This document shows positions 37,433 through 47,850 of a DNA stretch of 64,000 nucleotides, in pieces. The notes below the pieces were generated by a model. That model ran no database searches, was not told where the DNA came from, and saw only the letters and a program-made list of their open reading frames with translations. How positions within the stretch are numbered: the first letter of the stretch is position 1; each line of letters begins with the position of its first letter. Source of the DNA: Crocodylus rhombifer (taxonomy: Eukaryota > Chordata > Crocodylia > Crocodylidae); the NCBI GenBank assembly GCA_038503035.1, contig JAVSML010024349.1:186001-250000 (forward strand), written 5' to 3'. A program made the translations under genes and the position numbers.

Positions 37433-38290
37433 TAGGGTGGGCAAAAATATGGCCTACAGTCTGGTTCTATCCTACCAGGCCCTTTCATCCAGTCCTTGGT
37501 GCCCATGTGTACATATGCCCCAAACATACCCTATTGCACGTTGCTCCCACCCTTGTGGGCAGAAGGGTGCATCCAGGTGGGGCTGCCACCGCCAGGGACT
37601 TGCTCATCTTCCCCAGTGTCCTGCTCACTCTCGGCAGCAGGTAGGGAAGTGCTGGGGGATGGGGGCGAAGCTGCAGCTGGGTTGGAGTGGCATTGTGGAG
37701 CCCATGCCCAGGGAGGTGATGGCAGTGCGGAGCTTTGGTGTGTGGGTGTGAGAGAGCGTGGAGGGGTCTGGGGCCCCTCCCACACTCCTCCCATAGTGTG
37801 CATCCTCCGCAGGTGGTGGCAGTGCAGCAGCAGCAGGTAGGGGTGCTCAGGGCGCTTGTGCCTCGCACAGGTGCTAGTGCCTGGTGGGGCACAGCTCCAG
37901 CCAGTGCTGCACATTGTGGTGAGGCATGCAGCCCCTGCTGCTGGGCAGTCGCTATTGCTGGTGCTCCCCGCCACATGCATGCAGACCCCATACTTGCATG
38001 GCAGGGGAAGGACACATTCATGGCGCGGGGGGGGTCCTCAGTGCACATCTGGAAGTGGACCAGAATCACTTCTGGGTCTGCCAGGGAACATATGGGGCAC
38101 CCCTGCCTCCAGCTCGGTAACTGGTGCCTCCTGGGTCTTGGGGGGGCCACCTAGGGTCCCTCTGTCGCCGATTGCTGAGCTGGAGGGGTGTGGGGCAGGG
38201 GAGGTCCCTATGCACTTGTTGGCGGACCTGGAAGTGGACTGGAAGTACTTCCAGCGGACTTCTGTTCATGAGCCATGCCTGGAACCTTAA
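37433..38290. repeat. GC-rich interspersed repeat, possible hAT derivative
   Basis: Starts TAGGGTGGGCAAAAATATGG, matching (reversed) the right edge of the repeat at 54365-55281. The GC-rich interior gives overlapping open frames on both strands (up to 221 codons), none recognisable. The right end is not found. Confidence 0.5.
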
Positions 38291-39226
38291 GGTATATAGA
38301 AAAAACATTTAAAGCTGTGTCTGTTCTCCGAATTGGCATCAAATCTTCAGATTTGGATGTGGCCAGATTGAATCAGGACAGTGATCCAAATCAACAAATC
38401 AAATCAGTGCTGTAGGCTGCTGACTCCTGCATTTAGTTTTTCCTGCTCCTTAGTCATTTTCAGCATTACTGCTATCCTTTGCTTTGCTGCAGACTTGGTG
38501 GTACATTCACAAGGTTACTCCTTAATGAGTCTTGTAAACTAGTTTGAGTAAGTATGTAATATCTATGTTTGTATTTAACTAAAAAAAACTAGAAACTCTC
38601 ATTTTTAAGATGTATGCTTTGGTCTCCCAGCTAACCGCACACACGTCTGCTTCCATTCCCACTCCTGGTTATTGTGTTGGCATCCTAACTTGTTCTCATT
38701 TTAACTGAGCTCTTCTGGCAAGGAATTAATTATTTTATTTGGTAAAATACCATGCACATTTGTGGTTCTGCAAGTAATGATAATCTAACTCCACTCCAGG
38801 CAGTATTTTTAGATATTTTTATTAATATTTCTGCTGGAGAGGAATTGCGAATCTACTTATGTAATTGTCAAAATTGTTTTAAATCTCTGAAAGTAGGAAG
38901 GATTGCTTATGAGAATTTTGTTGTGATGCTGTTGGGACAGGTTTTCAGTTCTGACTGTGCACTACTTTTCAGTTATATATTTGCCAGCATTGGTAGAAAT
39001 TAATCATGTTGGCCCCTTCCTATGTGTGAGCATTGTGTAAATGTCTTAAAGTAATTGCCAGCATCTCCTCTGTTTCCCCAACTGAAGCTTAATAATTTGG
39101 CCATGACTAGGAATCATCAGCAAAAGTGATCAAACTGTCTTACAAAGTAAATAGTTGTTGGCAATGTGTATTTCTGAAAACCTTTACAATGCTCAAAAGA
39201 TTAACGCCCCCTGTATTAATTTCTAG

Positions 39227-39351
39227 GGGAAGCAGTTGCAACTGAAGTTTCCTCCTCTTTTGTGATTTTGTCCGCATGTACTTTAGTAGTACTGGTAATA
39301 CTGCTTGTGAACTGTGTATCCTGTTGTAAAGATCCAGGGATAGACTTCAAG
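39227..39351 (+). CDS. LMTK2: LMTK2 coding exon 2 (transmembrane segment)
   Basis: The acceptor is ttctag|gg and the donor aag|gtaagc. The exon completes a glycine codon with exon 1, then encodes residues 42-82: [10 protein letters not shown], a hydrophobic membrane span of about residues 52-71, then [14 protein letters not shown]. The cysteine cluster directly after the span is strongly conserved in LMTK2 and is a plausible palmitoylation site (inference). The span followed by a basic and acidic stretch fits a helix that puts the kinase domain in the cytosol. The exon ends in phase 0. Length is 125 bases. Confidence 0.96.
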
Positions 39352-40453
39352 GTAAGCACTGAATTTTAAAATGGTTCAGAGATAATCTTGTGCATTACAT
39401 TGTCATGCAACTCACATACGTGAGTCAGAGAATCTTTCCATGGTGGTAGTGTTTAAGAAAGTTTTCTTACCACTGTATTTTCTTTCCTGAAACAAACAGC
39501 TTCTACACTTACCTGCTAGGGAGCACCACTGACTGAGAATAAGTACAGAACTTCATAGATTTCATAGCTGTTAGGGCTGGAAGGGATCTTGCAAGATTAT
39601 TGGGTGAAGTCCCCTGTCTAAAGGGCAGGAAAGTCAGCTGGGGTCAGCTTAATTCAGCGTGTATGTTTTCGCAAGGTATTTTAACGTAATAGAGTAAAGT
39701 ATCTTTGCTAGTAATCTTACTTTTTATTTAACTTTTCAAAATTGTTGATAAAATGAGGGTTTTCCATATTGCCCATTTGGGGTTTCTTTAATTGGTATTT
39801 TAAGTAATAACAGGATTTAAGGTAGCTTAAATCAGTAAGCAGTTCGAAGGTTATATAGGTTAACCATAGCGCTACTCTTTTATCTAGTGGAGAAATTTTG
39901 GTAAGTATTCAAATACAACTAACTTTAACTTCTGAAAGCTTGGAATCACTTTATCATTGCAAACAAAACTCAGCTACTTTGAGAATTTAGCCCAATCATG
40001 TTATTACAAGGGCAGCATCTTATTGAAAGATAAGTAATTTTTGCTCATCAAACAAGAAATACTTCAACCTTGTAACACAGCTTATATTAAAAGTAAAGAA
40101 TGGGAAAGTATAGAGTGATTGCTGCTGTTTGTTTTTGGAAATACTGGTCCTTTCCGGAAAGCCTGTCTTTTTTTAAATGAAGTGCATTTTAGTAGTAACG
40201 CACGGTACCTTATCTTACATTTTTCTTTTTCTTAGAGACATTAGATTAATTTAACTTAAAAAACCCAAACAAACAAAGACTTCTTAAGTTATAATATACC
40301 ACAGTGGAAACTGTATGAGGTGTTTGACACCTGGGATTAAGGTAGTCAAGTTTGTGTTTAGCTCTGAAAGTGTAGAAGTAATACTTTGGCCTTCTAGTTT
40401 AGAAAGTAAGATTCCTTGAATTTTGTTTTATATAAGTATCTTTCCCCTTGCAG
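39352..40453 (+). other. LMTK2: LMTK2 intron 2
   Basis: A 1.1-kb intron with GTAAGC donor and TTGCAG acceptor. It contains a worn minus-strand CR1 3' end at 39554-39655. The rest is unremarkable AT-rich sequence. Confidence 0.92.
39554..39655 (-). mobile_element. CR1 LINE, 3' end fragment
   Basis: Reversed CR1 tail: ATTTCATAGCTGTTAGGGC, then GGAAGGGATCTTGCAAG and GTCAGCTGGGGTCAG. It is a very short copy in intron 2. Confidence 0.8.
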
Positions 40454-40598
40454 GAATTTGAAGATAATTTTGAGGATGAAATTGATTTTACGCCCCCAGC
40501 GGAAGATACTCCATCTGTTCAATCTCCTGCAGAAGTTTTCACTCTTTCCGTTCCGAATATTGTTTTACCAGCTCCGTCCCAGTTTCAGCCTCTTCCAG
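40454..40598 (+). CDS. LMTK2: LMTK2 coding exon 3 (acidic juxtamembrane region)
   Basis: The acceptor is ccttgcag|gaa and the donor cca|g|gtaatg, leaving phase 1. Residues 83-130 start with the acidic run [12 protein letters not shown] and continue [17 protein letters not shown] and [16 protein letters not shown]. This is the segment between the membrane and the kinase domain and is almost unchanged from the mammalian protein as I know it. The TP and SP dipeptides are candidate proline-directed phosphorylation sites (inference). A 77-codon open frame begins just upstream in another frame, but only the frame given here matches LMTK2 and joins both neighbours. Confidence 0.96.
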
Positions 40599-43500
40599 GT
40601 AATGGGAGACTACTTTGAATATGAAACCAAAGATGACCAGAGCTATTAAGGTTGCTTTCTAGTATATGAAATTACTGTTTAATGGAGATATAACTGAATA
40701 CTTTGGATATTACTCCTCTGTTTATCTAAACTGCATGCAACTATTTCTTTGTAAATAAGGGGGATGCCTTTATTGCAGCACAACTTTATGAAACTAGAAC
40801 AATTATTTTTGATAGTAAATTAAATGTATTCTTACTTCCTTTCCCCAAATTTTCTGAAACACTGGGTTTTAAAAAGGTGCTTTCATAATTATATAATTCA
40901 GAAAATTATGCTCTATAGCAAATATTTTACTAATATGAGTGGAAAAATAAATGCATGCTGCTAGATGTAATTCGGACAGATACAGCATTTGTTTTAATTG
41001 TTCTGTCCCATGGAGCTATATCTTCTTCCAATGAAATTAATAGGACTTTGGCTGTTGATTTTTATATGGAAGAACGTGCCTCACACTTAGGGAATTACTT
41101 TAGGGCCTGAAATTTGAGCTGAAACCATGTTTGTTACAACATTGTTATCCTCATTGTAAACTTCCCTTGCTACAAACATGTAATACTGATATGAGATGGT
41201 ATCAGCTTGATTTCCCCCCCCCCCCCCGCCCCAATGGGATGAGAATTATTTTTTAAACTATGCGTTGGAAAGCAGAAACTATAAAAGAAAGTCAGTACCT
41301 TTAATTTAATTAAAACATCTCAAATATTATACAAATTGCATATTTAGTCTATAATATGGAATTATTGATTTCATATGCATATAACTCTGAACACAAAATA
41401 ATCTCTCATACGTTTGATCAAATGCAAGTGTTCATATAGGAGAACCAAAGAACTTGGTAATTTATTTTTTTGAAAGAAAACCACTGAGTAAATGGCCCTT
41501 ATACTTCACTGTGCCTGTATTTGTACATGCAGTTTGCTGTGCAATTTTATACCTATGCTATTTATTAATATGGTCTTACTCAGGTTACCAGTTACTCTAT
41601 TAAAATACTGTGGTTATAGAGTATTTGACCACATCACGACAGGTTTCTTTTGCCAAGCACTTAATACGTTGGCTAGAATGTGCTTTTTAAATGGTTGACC
41701 ATCTTGGAGTTGAATGTGAATTGTAGATATTAGTGATTTCAGATATTTTTACATGAATCAATCAAAAAGGCCTTGTATACAACTTTGCAGGTCATCAGTT
41801 CAACAGTAGAGTAGATACTTGCACATTTTGTGTGGAGTAGAAATGATTCAGAAACTGACTAGGAACATCAGGTTATCTTGCATGAGCACAAGAAGGTTTT
41901 CATAAGAAAAAAAAAGTTGTGGTATGTCATTAAGGCCATTTGTTTTCATGTGGTATCTCCATGTATTGAAGGCTTTTTCGCATGATATAATTATTTCATC
42001 TTACTGTGACTCAGATTAGAGAATCTCTTAGCTGAGACGTGATGAATCAGAGCAGTTCCATGGGAGCTGTCCTAATGTATCATGTCTGGAATCTACCTGT
42101 TGAAGGAAGGCTGGGATAACCATCTATGCAATGGATCAATGGTTTCCCAATCTCAGTTTGTTAGGATCTGGTGATGCAATTCCTGGGATGTACTGAAGTC
42201 TGACAGTCAATTTCCTTCACATCTGTACAAACAAGCATGCTTCTGCAGCTGCGTTAAGGGGTCCAGTGCTTGAAAAAGATAGCCACTCACTACTGATCTG
42301 ACTAGGTTAAAGTCTAGGAAGAAACATGAAATTCTTATGCTGCCATCCTCACAAATTCACACAACTTTAAGAAGTTAAAACTTAAAAGGATAAGTAGCTG
42401 TCTGTATGCTATATTTAATAACTTCCAGAATACAGCTTTAAAAATATTACTACAGTGAGTGAACAAGAAGCAGAGAAAATACTAAGCATATTTAGTGCAA
42501 CTTACTAATTTATCAATGAATAATATCTGTTGTACAGCATTTAATGAGACCTGTTTCTTTGCTGTATTCCACCTGTTATTTCTTCTTCCCCTTCTGATTT
42601 CTTGTAGTAGGAAAAAAGACAGCATGTTCTAAATTCTCTTTCCTGTGTTTTTGTGATATATTTTTTTTCCAAACAAAGTTTCAGTTCTCTCTTTCCTAAT
42701 GTTGTGCTCTCTTTCCTCTGCCTTTAATCTTACTTTCCCACAAAATTGTATATCTTTTATTCCCTTCCACTTTTTGAATCGGTTGTATGCATCTTCCTGT
42801 GTTCCACATGTAGATGACTGGTAAATATTTCCAAGACCTTGTAGTCAAAGGACTAAATTTAATAGACACAAAAATGAGTTTGAAGAAGACCTCCACCATA
42901 GTGAGGGGCCAATTGGGGATTCTTTTATTGGGGTTTTCTCTGGATCTTACTTGTGAGCCTAGCCTGTCATACTTGCCTGCACTGTTTATACTCCAACCTC
43001 AAGAACCTTATACTTGAAATAATGGTTATACACCTGAACCTCATGTGCCATCTCCCAGTCTTTTTTTTGTAAGAGAGAAGGAATCTCTCCAGCCTCCTGG
43101 CCACAGCAAAAGATGGCTCTACCATCAGTGGTTCTCAGTATTTTTTAGAGCCAAGACACTTCTTGGAAAATGTCAGCTCTTAGTTTTCACTCTTTTTGTC
43201 TACCAGAAAGCAATAGAATAGTTTTTCCATTGCAAATAACTTAGAAAGACTAAATCTATGAATTTCTATTTGAAATCTCCGGATTTATCTGGCGAATCAT
43301 GTTTGCAAACCTAACAGTGCTAATGTTGCATAGCACCCCACAGCTCTGCAACATTAAAGATCTCATGCACCTTGGTTAAGAATCGCTGATCTACATCTCT
43401 CAAATAACTTAAGAAAAGAACCCCCCACAACTTTCAGCTGCACAGGTTGAGGGGTGCTGTTATTGCTGCTTTTATTTTTTCTCAACAGCAGAACAGGATT

Positions 43501-45561
43501 TTGAAAAGAAGTGAAAACTGACAAGTAGAGGTGCGCTAGTATATTGGTGCCAGTGAAGGAAAATTAACACTATTGGCTATCGGCTTTTTTTTTTGGCCAG
43601 TGTAGCTGATATTGTCACCAATAAATATAATATGCCTTCTAGCTGGGGCCCCTGGATGATGTGTGCATGCGTGCAACTGCACTTGTGCACGTGGCCTGGA
43701 ATGCAGCGGGCAGTATGGAGAGCAGTGTCCTGCAGGTAAGTCTGTGGAAGGGCAGAGGCATCGGGGTGGGGCAGATTGAGGCCCCTACAGTGAGGGAAGG
43801 AGTGGGGCTGGATGTGCAGCCCAGCCAGGATAGTGAATCGGACCCAGGGTGGCGAGTGGCATGGTGCCACAGGGCGTGGCTCATCCAGGGCGTATAGGGA
43901 GCTGGGGGGGACAGAGGCTCTGCGCTCACCTGGGGGAGGCATGGGGAGGGCATGTGCCCCTTCAGATTTGTGCGTGGGGTGGGCTCAGCTGCGTGGGGTA
44001 GGTGGGTGGTAGTGACAGCGCTAGGAGGGGTGGCTACTAGAGGTGTGTGCTAATTGAATTTTGGGGTGGCTATAGGCTCCCCAGACCTCCCCTTCATGGA
44101 GTTCTCTCCTCTGTTGCCTTTTTCTCGGAGACCTGCACCAATTGCATGCTCCGTGCCTGCCCCACAGTAGTGGGGTTGCAAGTTGTCCCCCGCTTCTGCT
44201 GGGTGGGCAGGGAATGTGTGGCTGGCATGGGGCTCCTGGGGCAAAGGCAGCAGAGCAGATATCCCCAGCCCCACAGCGATGTGCACTTGGCTCCACTCTG
44301 TTTAACAGTGTCCTGGCGCTTAAATGGTGGCAGCAGTGCTTGAACTGAAGCTCCGTTGATGAGCTTTAATTCAAGTGCCAGGACACTGATCCGTTGGACA
44401 AACTGGCCGTGGCTGTGTCCCACTACCCTCCCCAGCCCCATGTCCCATTCACTGCCCTGGCTGAGCAGCGCCCCCAGCCTCAGCCTCTGCCCCACTCCCT
44501 CCCTCACTGCGGGGGGGGTTTTGATCTGCCTCTCTCCCTCCACAGACTGACCTGCAGGGCACTGCTCTCCACACTGCCCGACTGCATTCCTGTAAATTGA
44601 TTATCGGATTGGTATTGGGTGATATGGCTGCTTAATAATCAGCTGTTGGTATCAGTCAAGAAAATCTTTATTGGTGCACCCTTACTGACAAGACTAGTTA
44701 ATTCAATATTCTTCTGCAGCTGGGAAATCTTAGGAGTAGATACATTGGTGATGTCTCCAGTATTGGGAGACTAGCACTAGCTGTTAAATTTCCAGGTATG
44801 AAAAGTGTTTTGTTTTGTTTTGTTTTTTCCAACCTTAAAAAATGGAAACATCTTTAGAAATATAGATTTTGCAGTTAATTATTCTCTCCTGAGGTGTCCT
44901 TCCCCATTCTTAGTGAGTATACCTTTTAAAACTGAATAGACCACCATTCTGTACTGCAGACACCAAGTCCTCTGTCAAATTTTTCTTAAAAAAAAAAAAA
45001 AAAGAAGAAAAAAAGTCAGGGCTTGTGGAAGTCATGAATCTGCTGTGATAGGCTGTGCACCTAAATTTTTAAATATATTTTACTGTACTTTGTAATATAA
45101 GTGTATGTGCTGGAAGCAGGAAGAGGCAAATCCAGCTAGTTGTTACCTTTTCATCTGCACTGTATTTGAATATGTTTTTAAAAAAAAGGTTTACATGTGA
45201 TTCATAACATTTATTATTATTATTATGATGAACAGGTTTTTCAGATTTAAGAGCAGTGTCTAATCCAGTCTATTTAGAAGTCTAAACTAAAGTAGTGCCC
45301 TCCTGGACTTCCTTTTTTTGTTTTATTTTGTTACAAGGTTTGCTTTGTTTAACTTAATACTTCCATTGTGCATGTTTACCAGTATGTGTGTGCTTTGCAT
45401 TGCTGTAAAATACTGTAATTATTGATGGTGTTGTTAGGATTAAAAATAAATTATTGTCAGATCTTGCATTATTTTTTTCAATTGCAATAGATAATTTTAG
45501 CCATTTGACTGGCTTGATGTGTGTTGTGTTTTGTTTTTTGTTGTTGTTGTGTGTATAACAG
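40599..45561 (+). other. LMTK2: LMTK2 intron 3
   Basis: A 5.0-kb intron with GTAATG donor and AACAG acceptor. Besides the foldback hAT element at 43526-44684 it contains a C tract near 41213-41226 and a TTTTG repeat near 44806-44826. The remaining sequence shows no recognisable gene. Confidence 0.92.
43526..44684. mobile_element. 1159-bp foldback hAT element with perfect 8-bp TSD
   Basis: CTGACAAG flanks both ends exactly (43518-43525 and 44685-44692). The ends TAGAGGTGCGC and, reversed, TAAGGGTGCAC are imperfect inverted repeats. The arms extend far inward: the block AGAGCAGTGTCCTGCAGGTA near 43720 recurs reversed near 44555-44574, and the GTGAGGGAAGGAGTGGGGCT block near 43790 recurs reversed near 44480-44510. 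The centre has AATTTTGGGGTGGCTATAGG (44057-44076), matching the centres of the other two foldback elements. No transposase is seen, so it would need one in trans. Confidence 0.85.
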
Positions 45562-45635
45562 AGGGATCAAAGTCTCAAGTTGCACGACAGAGTCTAAACT
45601 ATATCCAAGAAATTGGAAATGGCTGGTTTGGAAAG
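45562..45635 (+). CDS. LMTK2: LMTK2 coding exon 4 (glycine-rich loop of kinase)
   Basis: The acceptor is ataacag|ag and the donor aag|gtgaaa. The first two bases complete a glutamate codon begun in exon 3. Residues 132-155 include [17 protein letters not shown] and the nucleotide-binding loop G149-N-G-W-F-G154-K, of the form GxGxFG. This is the start of the kinase domain (subdomain I). The valine that closes the loop is the first codon of exon 5. The exon is only 74 bases, so homology-free gene finders could miss it. Confidence 0.95.
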
Positions 45636-46184
45636 GTGAAAAGATCTTCTTTAATATTGTAGTTCTGCAATTTGGATTTTATTTCTGATTAAGTAAAGAC
45701 CTGCATGTTCTGTAAAAGCATGCTGTTTTAAAGTAGTAACACAACAAGGACATTTTCAACTGAGATTAAATTTATATTGCTGTGGCTTGCACTTTGTTAG
45801 ATCTGATTACTGTTTTAATGTAATTACAGTGCTGTTTAACAGAACTTATCACTTAAATAGTCACTAACTTCAGTTTAGTAGAGCTCATAAATTGTTCAAT
45901 TTTAGCTTCTGAAAAAAAATTAAGCATCAAAACTCAAATTTTGTATCTTACAGAGTTTATGTACTTTTAAATAATGGAAGACTAATGTTGCTAGTCAGAA
46001 TACTCAATTTCTTAGCAGTGGAAGCATATTTATGAAAGTGTTGATTTCTTTGCCAAAAAATAAAAATCCATAAAACATATTTTGTCACATGCTCATGTTC
46101 CTGTTTTTCTTTGTTGTAATTGAGATACTTTTATTTTTATGTGTGATTCACTCTTTATTATAGAACACTTTTCTTTTTTTCCAG
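45636..46184 (+). other. LMTK2: LMTK2 intron 4
   Basis: A 549-base AT-rich intron between exons 4 and 5, with GTGAAA donor and a long pyrimidine tract before CCAG. No repeats are recognised. Confidence 0.92.
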
Positions 46185-46303
46185 GTCCTACTTGGGGAGA
46201 TCTACACAGGAACTAGTGTAGCAAGAGTAATAGTGAAAGAATTAAAGGCAAGTGCGGGTTCCAAGGAGCAAGAACAGTTTTTAAGAAATGGAGAGGCTTA
46301 CTA
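46185..46303 (+). CDS. LMTK2: LMTK2 coding exon 5 (ATP-binding lysine)
   Basis: The acceptor is tttttttccag|gtc and the donor ta|gtaagt, phase 2. Residues 156-194 begin [21 protein letters not shown]173 in VIVKEL is the expected ATP-positioning lysine of subdomain II. The remainder, [19 protein letters not shown], leads into helix C. The split tyrosine codon (TA + T) is finished in exon 6. The position of the split codon matches the exon 6 frame exactly, which supports both junctions. Confidence 0.96.
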
Positions 46304-47256
46304 GTAAGTATCATCCCATAACTGAGTATTTGCAATTATAGTGTATGTTATTAAGACTATAATTAACTGTGGAAAACTGTGCTGTTTCTCTTTTATAATA
46401 TTTACCCCTTTATCAGGATGATAACTTAAATTAATTCATGGAACTTTGAGAAATAAAAATAATACACATTTTAAGTCTAATACTAAGTGATCAAAAATTA
46501 AATCAGTCCTCCCAAGTCTCTCTCCTGCCACGGCATTTGTTGGGGTTTTTTTTTCATTTGTCTTTGTAACTAGGTTGCCTCAAAAATGTATTTGCACTTC
46601 TGGCAGGAATACAGAGATAATTGACAGTGCTGATTTTTTTATGTCCTGAGAAAGCAGGAAGCATATCTTACAACATATACTGCTGTAAATGTTCAGAATG
46701 TCCACTGTTGACATCCAAACTCTCAAAGCAGTATACAAGAGTGATATGCGCTCGAATATTGGATGCTGTTGTTGAGTACGCTTGGCTTGCATTATCAAAT
46801 TTTCCTCCGGTTAGGAGAGCTAGGAACTTACCTTTCTAACTTGAATGCTAAGATTTTCATGTAATTACTTGCTTCCAGGAGCTGGGGAATTGTGATAAAA
46901 TTATTTGTAGGCAATATTTCATATATAGTGTTTTAATATGCAGACCTTTTCAGGATATTGTAAATTAGCTCCATGCCCTCTCCCAGTACCACTCCAAATT
47001 CCCTTTCCTCGTGCAATCTGCTGCTCTGTTTTCTGTTTCCTGCTGTATTGTTCTTGCTTGATCTGATGCTCTGCTTTGTGCTCCCTGCCTTGTCTGCTCT
47101 TATGATGCATGTCCCCTCCCCAATCAGCCACTTGCCACACATAGGTTGCATGTGCCACTTCTGGCATGTTACAGGTTGGCCCCCCTGTTCTTATCTATTG
47201 ATATATGTAGCAGTTGTCCTGACTTAAAATAATACTTGGTGTTTTTTTTATTATAG
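46304..47256 (+). other. LMTK2: LMTK2 intron 5
   Basis: A 953-base intron with GTAAGT donor and TTATAG acceptor. A short hAT-like element occupies 46941-47187, ending about 70 bases before exon 6. Confidence 0.92.
46941..47187. mobile_element. hAT-like element related to the one at 6287-6588
   Basis: The right end, reversed, is CAGGGGGGCCAACCTG followed by GCCAGAAGTGGC, close to the left end of the 6287-6588 element. The left end carries CAGACCTTTT and TAAATTAGC, matching the other end of that family. The reversed interior shares the AGAGCAGCAGAT-type purine repeats. The orientation is opposite to the 6287 copy as written here. No clear target duplication is seen. Confidence 0.7.
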
Positions 47257-47344
47257 TATTCTTCACCATCCAAATGTTGTCCAGTGCATTGGGCAGTGTG
47301 TAGATGCTGTCCCTTATCTGTTGGTGTTTGAGTTCTGTGACTTG
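47257..47344 (+). CDS. LMTK2: LMTK2 coding exon 6 (kinase N-lobe strands and hinge)
   Basis: The acceptor is tattatag|t and the donor ttg|gtaagt. Residues 196-224 read [19 protein letters not shown] then [10 protein letters not shown]. The HPN motif after helix C and the hinge-like LVFEFCDL are typical kinase subdomains IV-V and match LMTK2. The exon ends in phase 0, so exon 7 continues directly with GDL. The 88-base exon is followed by the 15.5-kb intron 6. Confidence 0.96.
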
Positions 47345-47561
47345 GTAAGTAGGCTTAATAGTGAAAATAGTAAAATTAAGAGCTTATATTCAGAAAAGAA
47401 TATTTTTTGCTAGTGTACTTACTAAAAATTGTATTTTTAACTTGGTTGGTGAGACGATATATCTATTTTGGAAATATGTCTTAAATATTCATGTAGGTAT
47501 TTTTAGAGAGGAAACTTTTGCTGAAAACAGTACAGTAACCCAGAAAAATGATTTTTCATAG

Positions 47562-47850
47562 ATTTCATAGATATTAGGGCTGGAAGGGACCTTGGAAGAA
47601 CATCAAGTCCAGCCCCCCGCTGGAAGGGCAGGGAGTCAGCTGGGGTCATAGGATCCCAGCAAGATAAACATCCAATTTACTCTTGAAGGTGTTCAGTGTA
47701 GGTGCTTGAACCACCTCTTATGCAGGTTCCAGACCATGGGGGCTCATACAGTAAAGAAATTCTTCCTTATATCCAGCCTGAAACAGTCTTGCTGGAGTTT
47801 ATAACTGTTCGACCTTGTCATCCCTTGGGGCGCTCTGGTGAACAAACGTT
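47562..47850 (-). mobile_element. CR1 LINE, 3' end fragment (about 290 bp)
   Basis: Reversed tail starting CATAGATTTCATAGATATTA, then CTGGAAGGGACCTTGGAAG, CAGCTGGGGTCATAGGATC and a longer stretch of CR1 sequence. It lies about 220 bases after exon 6 in antisense orientation. Confidence 0.88.

Larger units (their letters stand above)
20219..39226 (+). other. LMTK2: LMTK2 intron 1
   Basis: A 19-kb intron bounded by GTGAGG and TTCTAG. It holds the 3' half of the CpG island, the 400-N gap, CR1 copies (22262-22356, 24370-25841, 31340-31450, 32604-33326), two GC-rich foldback elements (25842-26460 and 32379-33880), an hAT-like element (36023-36355) and a GC-rich repeat at 37433-38290. In the remaining stretches (20600-23760, 26470-31330, 33990-36010, 36370-37430, 38300-39220) I see only AT-rich unique sequence and simple repeats, with no coding signature. 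Confidence 0.9.

Noticed and set aside
37485..38154. Open frames of 221, 149, 144 and 139 codons
   Set aside because: They overlap on both strands inside a GC-rich repeat. The composition (His, Pro, Cys, Gly) is typical of non-coding GC-rich DNA.
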